Source of the DNA: Lachnospiraceae bacterium MD335
GTDB taxonomy: Bacteria > Bacillota > Clostridia > Lachnospirales > Lachnospiraceae
Assembly: GCA_000403335.2 (NCBI GenBank)
Contig: KE159628.1
Span: forward strand, 661,286 to 725,285
DNA length: 64,000 nucleotides
Direction: 5' to 3'
Shown here one piece after another: positions 16,201 to 25,389 of this stretch; positions within the stretch are counted from its first letter, which is position 1, and every line of letters begins with the position of its first letter. Under the pieces are notes generated by a model. The model was not told the origin of the DNA. It ran no database searches and was given only the letters and a program-made list of their open reading frames with translations. The translations under genes and the position numbers were made by a program.

Positions 16201-19200
16201 ATGTGCCGGTGGTAGATTTGACACAGCTTACAGGTGAAAAGTGGGCGGAATTAGGATATGATGAAGCATTTTTCCTTCACGCATCTGATGGTTCAGATCC
16301 GAAGGTTCCTGACACAACGCATGTAAACAGCTATGGCGCAAAGATGATAGCACATATTCTTGCAACGCAAATAAGCGGGCTTGAGAATTTAGAGCTGGCG
16401 CAGCACATCACGAACCTTGATAATGTGGCTACAAAAGATGATTTGGATTTGAGCATCAACGATCCAAACAAGGGCGATTATAAGCCGCCTACAACAGCAA
16501 GTAAGTACGGAGAGGACTTCGGCATCTTTAAGGCGACTGCTTTCGGCAGCCTCAATGCGGAAGCTCCTGCAGGAACAATCGCGCTTGGAAAAGATGCGAA
16601 TGGTAATATGAATATCAAGGTTACCGGAGATAATGGTAAGATTTCAGCGAAAAATGACGGTATTGCAATGTACTATTATCAGATTCCAAGCAATGCTAAG
16701 TTTAACTTTTCTGCAAAAGCAACCATTAATGCAATCGGTGATGACGAGGAAGCAGCCTTCGGTCTGATGGCACGTGATGACATGTACATTGACAAGGTGG
16801 ATGAAAATATTCTTTCAAATTATGTGGCAGCAGGTACATTTGCAAAGAATTCCGTAAACTGTTTCTATCGTAACGGAAAAGAGCTTAAACCGGGCGCTGC
16901 AATTACTGCTGTGAAAGCAGGCGATACCTATGATTTGAATATTTCAACAACGCAGGACGGATATACATGTAAATTTGGAGATAATGAACTGCAGGCAAAT
17001 GGTTATGATTTTGGGCTTTCGGGAATTGATTCAGCGTACAAATATATTGGTATGTTTGTATCAAAGAATGCGGATATTACATTCAGTGACATTAAGCTTA
17101 CTGTGAACGATACTGTGATTGAGCTTGACAACGACCGTACCTTGGCGGGTGACGGCGGAGCCATTGAAGTGAAAGACGGATTTGCTAAGGGCTATAAGTA
17201 CGGCTATAAGGATACAGCTACGTTTGAAGTGCTGAATGACATGATATTTAAAGAAGGTGTTACTGATTCAACTACCGGTCAATGGACATCGTATGAATTT
17301 GAAGTTGATGGAGTAACATATAGGGGTTGTGCACAGGCTACGGATGATGCAATAAATATAAAGGATAAAAATGGTGTTCCGACTACTGTTCCAACAGATA
17401 GAAACCCTGTATTTAAGATCACTGCGGTAAAGGATAGTAAGATAACCTTTACATTAAGAAAAGAACCCCAAAAGAAGAAAAATTTCTACTTTTATGATAC
17501 GGCAGATGATTCTGACAAACGGCAGAACATACCGCAAGACGCACAAGATGGTAACAGCACAAGCCATACTTTCTATATGAAAGCGGGACATAGCTACTAC
17601 TTCTTCGCAGCAGGCTCTAAAGTAATGGTAGGTGCACTTTCGATTGCTACAAGCGGTAAGGATGATGCGGAATGGGATAAGTTGTTTGGCAAAGATAATC
17701 CTGACAATCCGGATAACCCAGATAATCCTGACAACCCGGATAACCCGGATAATCCTGACAACCCGGATAACCCGGATAATCCTGACAACCCGGATAACCC
17801 GGATAATCCTGACAATCCGGATAACCCGGATAATCCTGACAACCCGGATAATCCAAGTAAACCGACAACTCCGGACGATAAGATTCCGGCAGACAACAAG
17901 CTTAAGACAATTTCAATCAGTGATACGGCTAAAATCACAATAGAAGCAACCGATGTTGTATATTCGAAGAAGCAGCCGTATGCGATTACCGTTACATATA
18001 AATATACCTATGAAAAAGAAGTCCAGGATGAAAAGAAGACATATACAGCTGAGCAGCAGCTCACAGAGGGTCTGCACTATACTGTTGATACAGGCAATGA
18101 GGACCTGTCTTCAGAGGGCTTAAAGAAGGTAACAATTAAAGGTACCGGAAAAAAGACGGATTTAGGTACATTTATCAATGAGGCGGCAACGGAATATAAT
18201 GTAATTCCAAAGAGAAGCGCGTCGAAGCTTGATATTTCAAAGGTAAGGGGAATCAAGCTTGAAAAGAGTGACACAAAACAGCCATACACAGGTAATTATG
18301 TAACACCGATACCAACAATCGAGATTCCAGAAAAGAATGAAGAGGGACTTGCAAATTATAAGGTTACATACAAGAATAATGTAAACGTAGGAAAGGCAAG
18401 TGTTATCATTATCGGACAAGGCGATTACTATGGTACAAAGGTACTGCCGTTCACAATTACCAAGACAGACCTGTCAAAGACCGTGCTGACAATTACTGCT
18501 TCAGGAATCAAATTTGAGGGAAGCGGTAAAGCGTATACAGCTAGTGTTTATGACAAGGAAACAGACCAAACCAAGAACTTTGAATATAAAGGCGCTCCAA
18601 TCACATTTAAGGGACTGAAGATAACGCCTGCAGGAAACAGGAATGCACTTAGACCACATGAGGATTACACTGCTGTCTACAAGAAAAACGCGCAGGCAGG
18701 CAAGGCGACACTTACGATTAAAGGTGCAAATAACTTCTCGGGTTCTATCAAAATTGATTATACGATAGAAACAAACCCGAATATTCAGACCGAATTAGAC
18801 AAATTTAATCCTGAGACAGCCAAGACTTTGGAAGCGGCGCTTCCAGCCGAATATTCTTCAAAGGGTGCAAGACTTCCGGAAATTAAGTTAGGCAACGGCA
18901 TAACGCTGAAAGAGAATGCGGATTACAAGGTAAAATACGGAAAAGAATGTAAGGAAGTTACAGCCGGTCAGGAAGAGCTGCTGACTGTAACAATATCAGG
19001 CGCAGGTTCATACAAGAATGCAATTGCAAAAAATACGCCGGTTGCGATTAAGGTAGTAAAAGGTAAATACTACATTAAGGCGAATACGATTGTAGAGCTG
19101 AAAAAAGCTGCAACTGCTGATAAGCTTATCAGTGCGGCAAAGATAACGGATGCATCAGGCGCAAAGGTTAAGCCGGCAGACGTTAAGATAACGGATGATC

Positions 19201-22200
19201 AGGTAGGCGTTGCTTTAACAACAATCAAGGTTGAAGCAAATGATAAAACAAACTATGAAGAATATACAATACTTCCATGCCGCGTAGCGACAAAACTGAG
19301 CAGCGTGAAGCTTGACAGAACCGCAAAGATTCCGGATCAGCCGTTTGACGGTGTAAACTCCGTAACACTTACGGAAAAACGGATTGCGACATATCTCGGC
19401 TGGAATGCCAAGGATATTCGCATTGTTTCGTACAAGAACAACAATAAGCTGGGTTCTGCTACAGTGACAATTGAAGGAACGCAAGAGGGACCGTATTACG
19501 GTACAAGAAACCTTAAATTTAAGATTGCGCTGACAGCATCGGATCGCAATCCTGAAGATGAGGAAACAAACCCGAGTGGCGGATCGACTGAGGAAACACC
19601 GACCGAAACGGATCCTGGAGAGACAGAGACAGACCCTGGGCAGACAGAGACAGACCCTGGGCAGACAGAGACAGACCCTGGGCAGACAGAGACAGACCCT
19701 GGGCAGACAGACCCTGATCCTGATAAGCCCAATCCTCCATCAGCCGGAAAGAAGATTGATGTTTGGGACTTTGGCGGTTACGAAGAAACGGATACGGATA
19801 CTTATCGGAACAATATTACACCAGATGGGTTAAAACCACTTCTTAATGATGGTACGCAAGAAGGGTTTAAGAAAGGCGATTACACAGGGAATGCCCCGGC
19901 TGAATTTGGTGATTTGAAGATGTACTTTGAGAAAAAGGACAGATGTTACACGAACGTACCTGCTTTGTCCGCATATAGTGCAGGTACTTCAGGGCAGGCA
20001 CAGTATCAATATGAGGGGTACAAATCTGCAGGTGCATGGTATGGAGGCGGACCAAGAAGCGCTACAAAAGGATATGTGCTGATAAACTTACAGGCAGGCG
20101 ATAAAATTATTGCATATATGGGTAATCACAATCAAACAGGCGATGTTATGTTTATGTTTGAGGGACCTGATAATGCAGTAGAGCAAAGCGTGGAAGCGCC
20201 AATCACTGGTAGAACATTTAGCAAGTTTACTTTCGTTGCGGAGCATACGGGTACATATAAGATTTATCAGAGTGAGGGCGAAGGTAAGCCCATGTTCCAT
20301 AGGATTATACGTATACCGGCAGTGGATGTAAGCGGCAAAATTGATTTAGACGGAAATACGATTTCAGGTTACGGTTTAAAATTTATAAACCAAACAGACA
20401 AAAATCTGCCTACTGTTGTTGCAACTGTATCAGCAGACGGCAGCTTCACGGCACAGCTTGCAGCAGGCTATACATACAGGGCAATGCTGACAGGCGTAAC
20501 GGGATATGGAATTTTATCAAAAGATAATGCAGACAAGATAACGACAACCGATGATGATGCGCTCACCGGAAAAAATAATTTATCATTTAAGGTAGCGCCT
20601 CAGGAGACCTATACTTATTCCGGCACGATTGCAGGCTTTGCTGAGGATTATGATATCAGTAAATTGCAGATTACAATGATGCCGACTAAGGATTATGACG
20701 CAAATCCGGTTGACCTTGTGATTGACACTGCAAATAAGACATTCAGCGCAAAGCTGGAGCCAAACATCAAATATGTTTTTGAAATGGAAGGCGTAAACGA
20801 CTATGAGGTGAAAACACCTACGGAGATTTTGAAGGAAGACAAGGGCGACCTTACAGAACAGACCATTATCGTAGGGCTGAAAGAGATGTATGACGTTATC
20901 GGAGGCTTCGTAGGCTTAAAAGAAGGCGTGACGGTAACAGCACTGTCATTTACAAACGTGGCGGATGAGTATTCGTATGAAGCAGCAGTTGAAAACGGCA
21001 GTTATTCTATTAAGCTAAGAGATGGCGAATATCTCGCAAATGCGACCGTGTCAGACGAGACATATTCAACAAAGACACACGTAGTTGTAGACGGCGGTAT
21101 AGTAAGTCAGGATTTACTTTTTGTATCTTCTGCGAATAAGGATGAGATTGCGTACGCGGCAGATATTTATGTCGGCTATCCGAAGCAGACGAACAACTAT
21201 GCTACGGTTAATGAGGCTGTAGAGGCTGCAAGCCTGATGAAGAAAGACGGTCAGGCAAGAACGGCTGCGGACCGTGTTACGATACATATCGCACCGGGAA
21301 CTTATCGGGAACAGATTATTGTAAATACACCTTATATCAGCTTTGTAAATGATACGAATGAGGAAGTATTACTGACATGGTATTACGGTCTCGGCTATGT
21401 ATATTACAGTGCCGGTGCGGATGGCTATTACAATGCTGAGAACGCATATGATAAGTATGAGAAACGCCGTGTGCAAAACTGGGGTACATCCGTATATTTG
21501 AAAAGCGGCGCTACTGCGTTCCGCGCAGACGGAATCACGTTTGAAAATTCGTTCAATCGCTATATTACGGAAGAGGAGCTTTCAGATGGTGTAGAACCGG
21601 CAGTGACTTACTCAAATACTCCTATCTATGGTGATACGAAAATCTCTTATGTTCGGAATAGAGGTGTTGACGTAACAGCTAAGAATGCCACGGAGCGTGC
21701 TACGGCAATCATGATTGACGCAGATCAGGTCGAATTTAACAATTGTGGATTTTTCAGCAGTCAGGACACGGTAAAGACTGGAAACAGCGACAGCATAGCA
21801 CATATGTATTTTAAGAATTGCGTGCTGGAGGGTCAGACTGACTATATTTTTGGCGGCGGAAATGTTGTCTTTGACGCGTGCGAGCTGAGCTGGAAGGGAT
21901 ACCGCGATAAGGATAAAAATGGTAAGGCATATAGCGGATATATTACGGCATACAAACAAAGTGAAAAATTAAAAGACGAGGTGAGCGGCAATTACGTCGA
22001 AAAGGGTTATTTATTCAGGAATTGTACCATTACAGGAAACAATTATAATAATTTGGAAGTTGGAGCAGGCTATTTCGGAAGACCTTGGGGACCGAAGGCA
22101 GCAACAACCTTTATCAATACAAAATTAAAGAATGCTGATATGATTACCCCTGTGGCTTGGAGCGATTGGGGAGATGCTAAACCTGCATCAGGCGCTTTCT

Positions 22201-24431
22201 ATCATGAGTACAATACAACCTCTTTAGATGGTACGAGCGTAGATGTTTCAGAACGTCCAGCCGGAATTATAATGTCAGCAGAAGAGGCAGCAGCAGTTTC
22301 CGTTTCTGATTACTTCGAAAATTGGACACCTGTGTATTATACGGCAGAGACAAGCGGAGCTGTTACATTTAGTACAGACCCATCGTTAACGGATAATGGT
22401 GATATCAATGTACCGAATCCGGGACATACGCTTACGGTAAATTACACGTTAAGCGGAAATGACGCAAAGAATGATGTTTCCACAATTAAATGGTATATCA
22501 TGGACGATGCGGGCGGAACAAATGCAAAAGTAGTTAAGACTTCGTTGGCATCTGATAAAACCTATAAGATTTCAAAAGATGCATCAGGAAAGTACATTAA
22601 AGCGGAAGTAACGCCGGAGACAGTCGACGGAAGAAAAGGAGAGGCAAAATCAACGGTTCTTTCTACAGCGGTAGGAAACGAATATGTAGATCCGTCATCA
22701 GGCTCGGATATTACGGTTGGCGACGGCATCAATATTTACCTCGCCGGTGATTCGACCGTGAGAGATTATTCCGTAAAAGGAATGTGGAATGGCGGAAGCC
22801 CGCAGGATTTGGGTTCATGGGGCGAATTTATACAGGAATTCTTTAATGAATCCGAGGTAACTGTTCAGAACTTTGCAGAAGGCGGCAGAAGCTCAAGAAG
22901 CTTTATCAATGATGACACTACGAACAAGAAGAAATTCAGCGTCATTCAGGAGAATATCGGGGAAGGCGACTATCTGTTTATTCAGTTTGGTCACAATGAT
23001 TCCTCGACAGCTGAAAATAAGAAGGACGTATATACACCGATAGGAAAGAAGGATACTGATAACAAATATCCATATACACCAGGAACAAAGAACAGTGAAG
23101 GCAGATATCCTGACTATTACGTATGGAAAGACGGCAAGGCTGAATGGATAAATGACGGAACGGAGGGCACTGGAACATATTGCTGGTTCTTGCAGCAGTA
23201 TGTAGATATGGCATTAGAGAAGGGGGCAATTCCCGTAATCATGTCGCCTGTTGCCAGAATGCAGTATTCCGCTGAAGGGAACAAAACGCATCATAGTGAT
23301 GACAATAATAAGAATTCTTACTATTGGGAGGCTGCAAAGCAGGTATACGAGGATAATAAATCTGAAGGTGTCTTGTTTATTGATGCGTATGAATTAACCA
23401 CACAAATGTTCAACAGTGCATATGGAGACGGAGGCGAGGCTCGCGGTAAGGAGGTTATGTGTATCGCTGACGGTACGCACAACAATAAGCTGGGTGGAAT
23501 GGTTGAAGCAATGCTTGTTGCGGAAGCGATTCAAAAATTGAATACACCGCTCTCTTACGCAGTGAAAGCGCCAGGTCAGGGAGGCAGCTCGACAACAGCC
23601 GGAAAGACTGTATTTGAAATAGATACAGCGGGTAAGTTTACTGCTTATGAGCAGAGATTTACCGGAAACAAGGCAGATGCTGAGTATACAGACGATACCT
23701 TTACAACGAAGTCCGTATACTGGTCAGGGTATGGAAATACCAAGCTTACGACTATCCGTACAAAAGCAGAGGAATTGGCTGACAGCAATATCAGTGATAA
23801 GATTGCGGCGGCACCTAAGGCATCTTCGGAAATGTCAGATGCTGATGGAAAGGCAACAGTAACAGTTACATTAAGCAGCGCTACGCAGGATGCAAAAATC
23901 TACTATACGGATGACGGAACAAATCCAAAGAATACTGACGGCACAAATGCAGATGGCGCGAAGCAATATGATACAGAGAATAAGATTGTATTAGAGGAAG
24001 ATACAACAATTAAAGCATTTGCTATGGCAGACGGTAAGACCTCAAGTAAAGTAGTTACATTTAAGTTCTCTGTGAAACCGGATGTTCAGGCGCCTACCGC
24101 AAAGACAGCGGAGGGCGATGCAATAGAATCCGGTGCGGTGATAGAATCCGGCACAGTGGTTAAACTTGCAACGGCTACTGAAAACGCAGAAATTCGTTAT
24201 ACAATGGGCAGTGGCTCAAAGCTATCGGATCCTGGTATAAACAGTCCTCTGTATAATGACGAAAAAGGACTTACCATAACAAGCAGTACGACCATTAAGG
24301 CGATTGCGATAAAGAATGGCGTAAAGAGTGATGTTGTTACATTCACATTTACCGTTTCAAAAATGCAGACAGCCTTGAGCAGCTTAAGTCTTGTGATAGA
24401 GGATGGTTCTCAGTCATTAAAGGCAGCTTAA
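13278..24431 (+). CDS. Giant secreted CE12-CE8-CE12 pectin esterase
   Basis: AAAGGAGGAG precedes ATG 13278; 3717 aa. A signal peptide (IMAFVLSGAMVISGLAPTGM) and an acidic linker reach ~135. Two related beta-sandwich-like modules lie at ~150-360 and ~1090-1270 (FGLIARDDMYVD / FGLMARDDMYID). A CE12-like SGNH acetylesterase occupies ~795-1035 (GDST ~800, GFGHND ~877, DTTH ~1012). After the Asp-Asn-Pro repeat linker (~1474-1526), Ig-like repeats and a TETDPGQ linker comes a CE8 pectin methylesterase at ~2628-2965 (Gln2829 of SQDT, Asp2855 of TDYIFG, Asp2866 of VFDAC, Arg2935 of FGRPWG). A second CE12 domain is at ~3150-3430 (GDST, FGHND, DGTHNN) and two CHB_HEX_C-like repeats follow. It would strip methyl and acetyl groups from pectin for the upstream lyase. 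The C-terminus ends abruptly without the repeats of its neighbour. Confidence 0.88.
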   Translation: MLNMKNKLAKRIMAFVLSGAMVISGLAPTGMTAYAAEASDDTGSGYSREVDTTVTDEVSQDEENDEEAAFDETVQVVNTEETEAETAAESQIQTSETESSLRTVSEEETVAQSQTSEVKSSLHAEDMEEEVDDKNVQATAPSADSTVWTAYPSDAEKIFKGSFFGNNIGTDNGQAVIKADADGSMYLEDKGKAKLGKNDDGFVMYYYQVPKNTKFTLTARARIEFIKTDSTQSAFGLIARDDMYVDQLVSGLNSSWIGACMNGQVAKAGYKRVQGQQLSTELFDFNAPAATGDVYDLGISYDGTKYTIQINDIQYEEESLDLFASDTDNLYIGMIATRSTKVKYDRIYLATGDNNSNVIMDQRADVSGTISGITTELETGTTIHFTDADGTVTEGEITKEGDTYKYSAKLYAGEYTVALSDTSYTVSNGSPVTVANKAATKLDNVTADITVKGIQRVQVSGAITGASFDDLKLTFLCEKSGDKVEVRVNSANTWSAMLAVNSAYALTADATGIKDYIINMENITVAEQALTEQNIEFTEKTKHKITLQKSIEGLYKDSLDLRDVKIIFSNKTDEGYETKRGIDEEVQLRDGSYAVSLEIPVKIKVANNNDPEGNGIAEYPVSIELNDLNVSGEASYPLAFEERMVWDFAAEDPLLPIGDIQASEDYFYNGLLVKTKSVSNVGKFGVQGPSNNRVQINDGAEVWIPVAGSGTVTIKTSSTNGDKYTIDGVAASTVQAGTEGARTFSYEDKPIGSYMVLKSTAGIENGKTLSVYLEKIAITRTKEPEGGNVPTKKRTIWLVGDSTVCTYINPDGTHRDQDRYYQRWGYGTMLDKYLDDNYKVNNIALSGRSSKSFLSESVYSTLIGASGIREGDVLIIGFGHNDEKRNPTHYTNPNGDYQTEGSFAKSLYDNYVKIALDKGAQPILCTPIVHLRKDNNYANEHIVSSGEGPDSAGNTITYEGGDYPKAIRDLGTAVNVPVVDLTQLTGEKWAELGYDEAFFLHASDGSDPKVPDTTHVNSYGAKMIAHILATQISGLENLELAQHITNLDNVATKDDLDLSINDPNKGDYKPPTTASKYGEDFGIFKATAFGSLNAEAPAGTIALGKDANGNMNIKVTGDNGKISAKNDGIAMYYYQIPSNAKFNFSAKATINAIGDDEEAAFGLMARDDMYIDKVDENILSNYVAAGTFAKNSVNCFYRNGKELKPGAAITAVKAGDTYDLNISTTQDGYTCKFGDNELQANGYDFGLSGIDSAYKYIGMFVSKNADITFSDIKLTVNDTVIELDNDRTLAGDGGAIEVKDGFAKGYKYGYKDTATFEVLNDMIFKEGVTDSTTGQWTSYEFEVDGVTYRGCAQATDDAINIKDKNGVPTTVPTDRNPVFKITAVKDSKITFTLRKEPQKKKNFYFYDTADDSDKRQNIPQDAQDGNSTSHTFYMKAGHSYYFFAAGSKVMVGALSIATSGKDDAEWDKLFGKDNPDNPDNPDNPDNPDNPDNPDNPDNPDNPDNPDNPDNPDNPDNPDNPDNPDNPSKPTTPDDKIPADNKLKTISISDTAKITIEATDVVYSKKQPYAITVTYKYTYEKEVQDEKKTYTAEQQLTEGLHYTVDTGNEDLSSEGLKKVTIKGTGKKTDLGTFINEAATEYNVIPKRSASKLDISKVRGIKLEKSDTKQPYTGNYVTPIPTIEIPEKNEEGLANYKVTYKNNVNVGKASVIIIGQGDYYGTKVLPFTITKTDLSKTVLTITASGIKFEGSGKAYTASVYDKETDQTKNFEYKGAPITFKGLKITPAGNRNALRPHEDYTAVYKKNAQAGKATLTIKGANNFSGSIKIDYTIETNPNIQTELDKFNPETAKTLEAALPAEYSSKGARLPEIKLGNGITLKENADYKVKYGKECKEVTAGQEELLTVTISGAGSYKNAIAKNTPVAIKVVKGKYYIKANTIVELKKAATADKLISAAKITDASGAKVKPADVKITDDQVGVALTTIKVEANDKTNYEEYTILPCRVATKLSSVKLDRTAKIPDQPFDGVNSVTLTEKRIATYLGWNAKDIRIVSYKNNNKLGSATVTIEGTQEGPYYGTRNLKFKIALTASDRNPEDEETNPSGGSTEETPTETDPGETETDPGQTETDPGQTETDPGQTETDPGQTDPDPDKPNPPSAGKKIDVWDFGGYEETDTDTYRNNITPDGLKPLLNDGTQEGFKKGDYTGNAPAEFGDLKMYFEKKDRCYTNVPALSAYSAGTSGQAQYQYEGYKSAGAWYGGGPRSATKGYVLINLQAGDKIIAYMGNHNQTGDVMFMFEGPDNAVEQSVEAPITGRTFSKFTFVAEHTGTYKIYQSEGEGKPMFHRIIRIPAVDVSGKIDLDGNTISGYGLKFINQTDKNLPTVVATVSADGSFTAQLAAGYTYRAMLTGVTGYGILSKDNADKITTTDDDALTGKNNLSFKVAPQETYTYSGTIAGFAEDYDISKLQITMMPTKDYDANPVDLVIDTANKTFSAKLEPNIKYVFEMEGVNDYEVKTPTEILKEDKGDLTEQTIIVGLKEMYDVIGGFVGLKEGVTVTALSFTNVADEYSYEAAVENGSYSIKLRDGEYLANATVSDETYSTKTHVVVDGGIVSQDLLFVSSANKDEIAYAADIYVGYPKQTNNYATVNEAVEAASLMKKDGQARTAADRVTIHIAPGTYREQIIVNTPYISFVNDTNEEVLLTWYYGLGYVYYSAGADGYYNAENAYDKYEKRRVQNWGTSVYLKSGATAFRADGITFENSFNRYITEEELSDGVEPAVTYSNTPIYGDTKISYVRNRGVDVTAKNATERATAIMIDADQVEFNNCGFFSSQDTVKTGNSDSIAHMYFKNCVLEGQTDYIFGGGNVVFDACELSWKGYRDKDKNGKAYSGYITAYKQSEKLKDEVSGNYVEKGYLFRNCTITGNNYNNLEVGAGYFGRPWGPKAATTFINTKLKNADMITPVAWSDWGDAKPASGAFYHEYNTTSLDGTSVDVSERPAGIIMSAEEAAAVSVSDYFENWTPVYYTAETSGAVTFSTDPSLTDNGDINVPNPGHTLTVNYTLSGNDAKNDVSTIKWYIMDDAGGTNAKVVKTSLASDKTYKISKDASGKYIKAEVTPETVDGRKGEAKSTVLSTAVGNEYVDPSSGSDITVGDGINIYLAGDSTVRDYSVKGMWNGGSPQDLGSWGEFIQEFFNESEVTVQNFAEGGRSSRSFINDDTTNKKKFSVIQENIGEGDYLFIQFGHNDSSTAENKKDVYTPIGKKDTDNKYPYTPGTKNSEGRYPDYYVWKDGKAEWINDGTEGTGTYCWFLQQYVDMALEKGAIPVIMSPVARMQYSAEGNKTHHSDDNNKNSYYWEAAKQVYEDNKSEGVLFIDAYELTTQMFNSAYGDGGEARGKEVMCIADGTHNNKLGGMVEAMLVAEAIQKLNTPLSYAVKAPGQGGSSTTAGKTVFEIDTAGKFTAYEQRFTGNKADAEYTDDTFTTKSVYWSGYGNTKLTTIRTKAEELADSNISDKIAAAPKASSEMSDADGKATVTVTLSSATQDAKIYYTDDGTNPKNTDGTNADGAKQYDTENKIVLEEDTTIKAFAMADGKTSSKVVTFKFSVKPDVQAPTAKTAEGDAIESGAVIESGTVVKLATATENAEIRYTMGSGSKLSDPGINSPLYNDEKGLTITSSTTIKAIAIKNGVKSDVVTFTFTVSKMQTALSSLSLVIEDGSQSLKAA
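17697..17855 (+). repeat. Coding tandem repeat (Pro-Asp-Asn linker)
   Basis: A 27-nt unit of the type GATAATCCTGACAACCCG... encodes repeated PDN tripeptides. It forms a stiff acidic linker between the second beta-sandwich module and the Ig-like repeats, and could vary in length by slippage. Confidence 0.85.
19621..19710 (+). repeat. Coding tandem repeat (TETDPGQ linker)
   Basis: Four near-identical 21-nt units (ACAGAGACAGACCCTGGGCAG, one base longer than can be shown as a block in two copies) encode TETDPGQ repeats preceding the carbohydrate-binding-like region that leads to the CE8 domain. Confidence 0.8.
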
Positions 24432-24468
24432 TTAACGCTTTTTAAATTTACTCATATACACTATATAA

Positions 24469-24518
24469 ATTACGCCATGACCTTTACGAAAGTAGGGTCA
24501 TGGCGTAATTCTCTTTTT
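24469..24518 (+). terminator. Terminator after the pectin esterase gene
   Basis: A perfect 14-bp stem ATTACGCCATGACC / GGTCATGGCGTAAT followed by TCTCTTTTT. Confidence 0.88.
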
Positions 24519-24603
24519 GCCTGAGTATTAAAACAAAGTATATTATTTGTTAAGTGCCTTAAACAGCTTGTCAAGCCGTTTGTATGCTTTCTAATGAAGC
24601 TTT

Positions 24604-25125
24604 CTAATGAAGCATATCCGCCGCGTCATCTCGGCTAAGTCCATATTCCGTCATAAGTTCCTGAATAATCTGTTCTTCAGAACAATTTGTTCTGCGTAAA
24701 CAATTAATAAGAGAATTAAGACCTTGCCTTTTGCCGATTTCAATGCCCTCGCTTCTGCCCTTTTCAATACCGTCTTTCTGTCCCTGAACATAAACGAATT
24801 TATCCTCCGCCCGCCTGTCGCGTTTCGCCTTAAGCTTCATTTCATGCTCATAGCGCAGTTTTCCAACTCGGACGGTTGAAGTTCGTTCCAAAATATCCGT
24901 CGTCCACGAAAAACGCAGTATTTGAGAAATGATTTTCTGAAGCTGCGCCGTATGCCCTTTGACCTCTCGCAAATCAAGCGTGATAATGTACCCGTCAATG
25001 AGTATTTTCCGAGCGTAGGCGGAGAGATTGAGCGTCGGTATCTGCCGCATTTTTTCTTCAATCAACGCCCGTTCTTCTTCTGTTACCCGAATAATGATTT
25101 GCATGTTTCGTTTCCTGTTTTCCAT
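24604..25125 (-). pseudogene. Chimeric MobC-like / Rpn-like ORF
   Basis: 173 aa. Residues 1-65 (QIIIRVTEEERALIEEKMRQ, NLSAYARKILIDGYII, EVKGHTAQLQKI) match the ribbon-helix-helix start of MobC-type mobilisation proteins. From ~90 it switches to the C-terminal tail of an Rpn PD-(D/E)XK nuclease (KLRYEHEMKLKAKRDRRAED, KFVYVQGQKDGIE). The Rpn part is almost identical in DNA to 28370-28463. The catalytic Rpn core and the rest of MobC are missing, so this is a recombination relic, though the frame is open and has GAAAGGGGG before the start. It may be expressed, but an enzymatic role is unlikely. Confidence 0.6.
24762..24859 (-). repeat. ~98-bp dispersed repeat shared with the Rpn gene at 28370-28467
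   Basis: The segment from TTTCAATACCGTC through CATTTCATGCTCATAGCGCAG matches 28370-28467 with only two mismatches (TTC/CGC). It encodes the KFVYVQGQKDGIE region in both genes, so it marks the probable crossover or gene-conversion site. Confidence 0.8.
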
Positions 25126-25331
25126 GAGTAGCCCCCTTTCGCTAACAAGACGTTTGCAAGCGGTTTTTTTCTTTCACTACCTACTACACCAGACAAGGCG
25201 ATTTTGCCGAAGATTTTAGAAAAGTTTAAGAAATATTTTTCCTGCTTCCTAATACGGAGGATTTTGAAAAATGCCAAACCTACACCGAAAAAATGTTCCA
25301 TATTTTTAATTGCGCTATATCAAAGTGTTGA

Positions 25332-25360
25332 TTGACTTTTTAGTATCAAAATGATAATAT
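25332..25360 (+). promoter_or_regulatory. Promoter/operator of the regulator gene
   Basis: TTGACT (25332-25337) and TAATAT (25355-25360) with a 17-bp spacer. The spacer carries the inverted repeat TATCA-AAA-TGATA, also found in the promoter before the ABC transporter genes (25966-25994). Confidence 0.7.
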
Positions 25361-25389
25361 TTTCACATATCAACGCAGGAGGGTGAAAG

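Noticed and set aside
17697..17855. Possible CRISPR array
   Set aside because: Repeat units are contiguous without spacers and encode a Pro-Asp-Asn linker in frame.
17597..17938. Long repetitive minus-strand frames (SGLSGL repeats) across the PDN linker
   Set aside because: They are shadows of the coding tandem repeat; no ribosome binding site or independent family signature.
19496..19740. Repetitive frames over the TETDPGQ repeat (SVCPGSV etc.)
   Set aside because: Another out-of-frame reading of the 21-nt repeat in the esterase gene.
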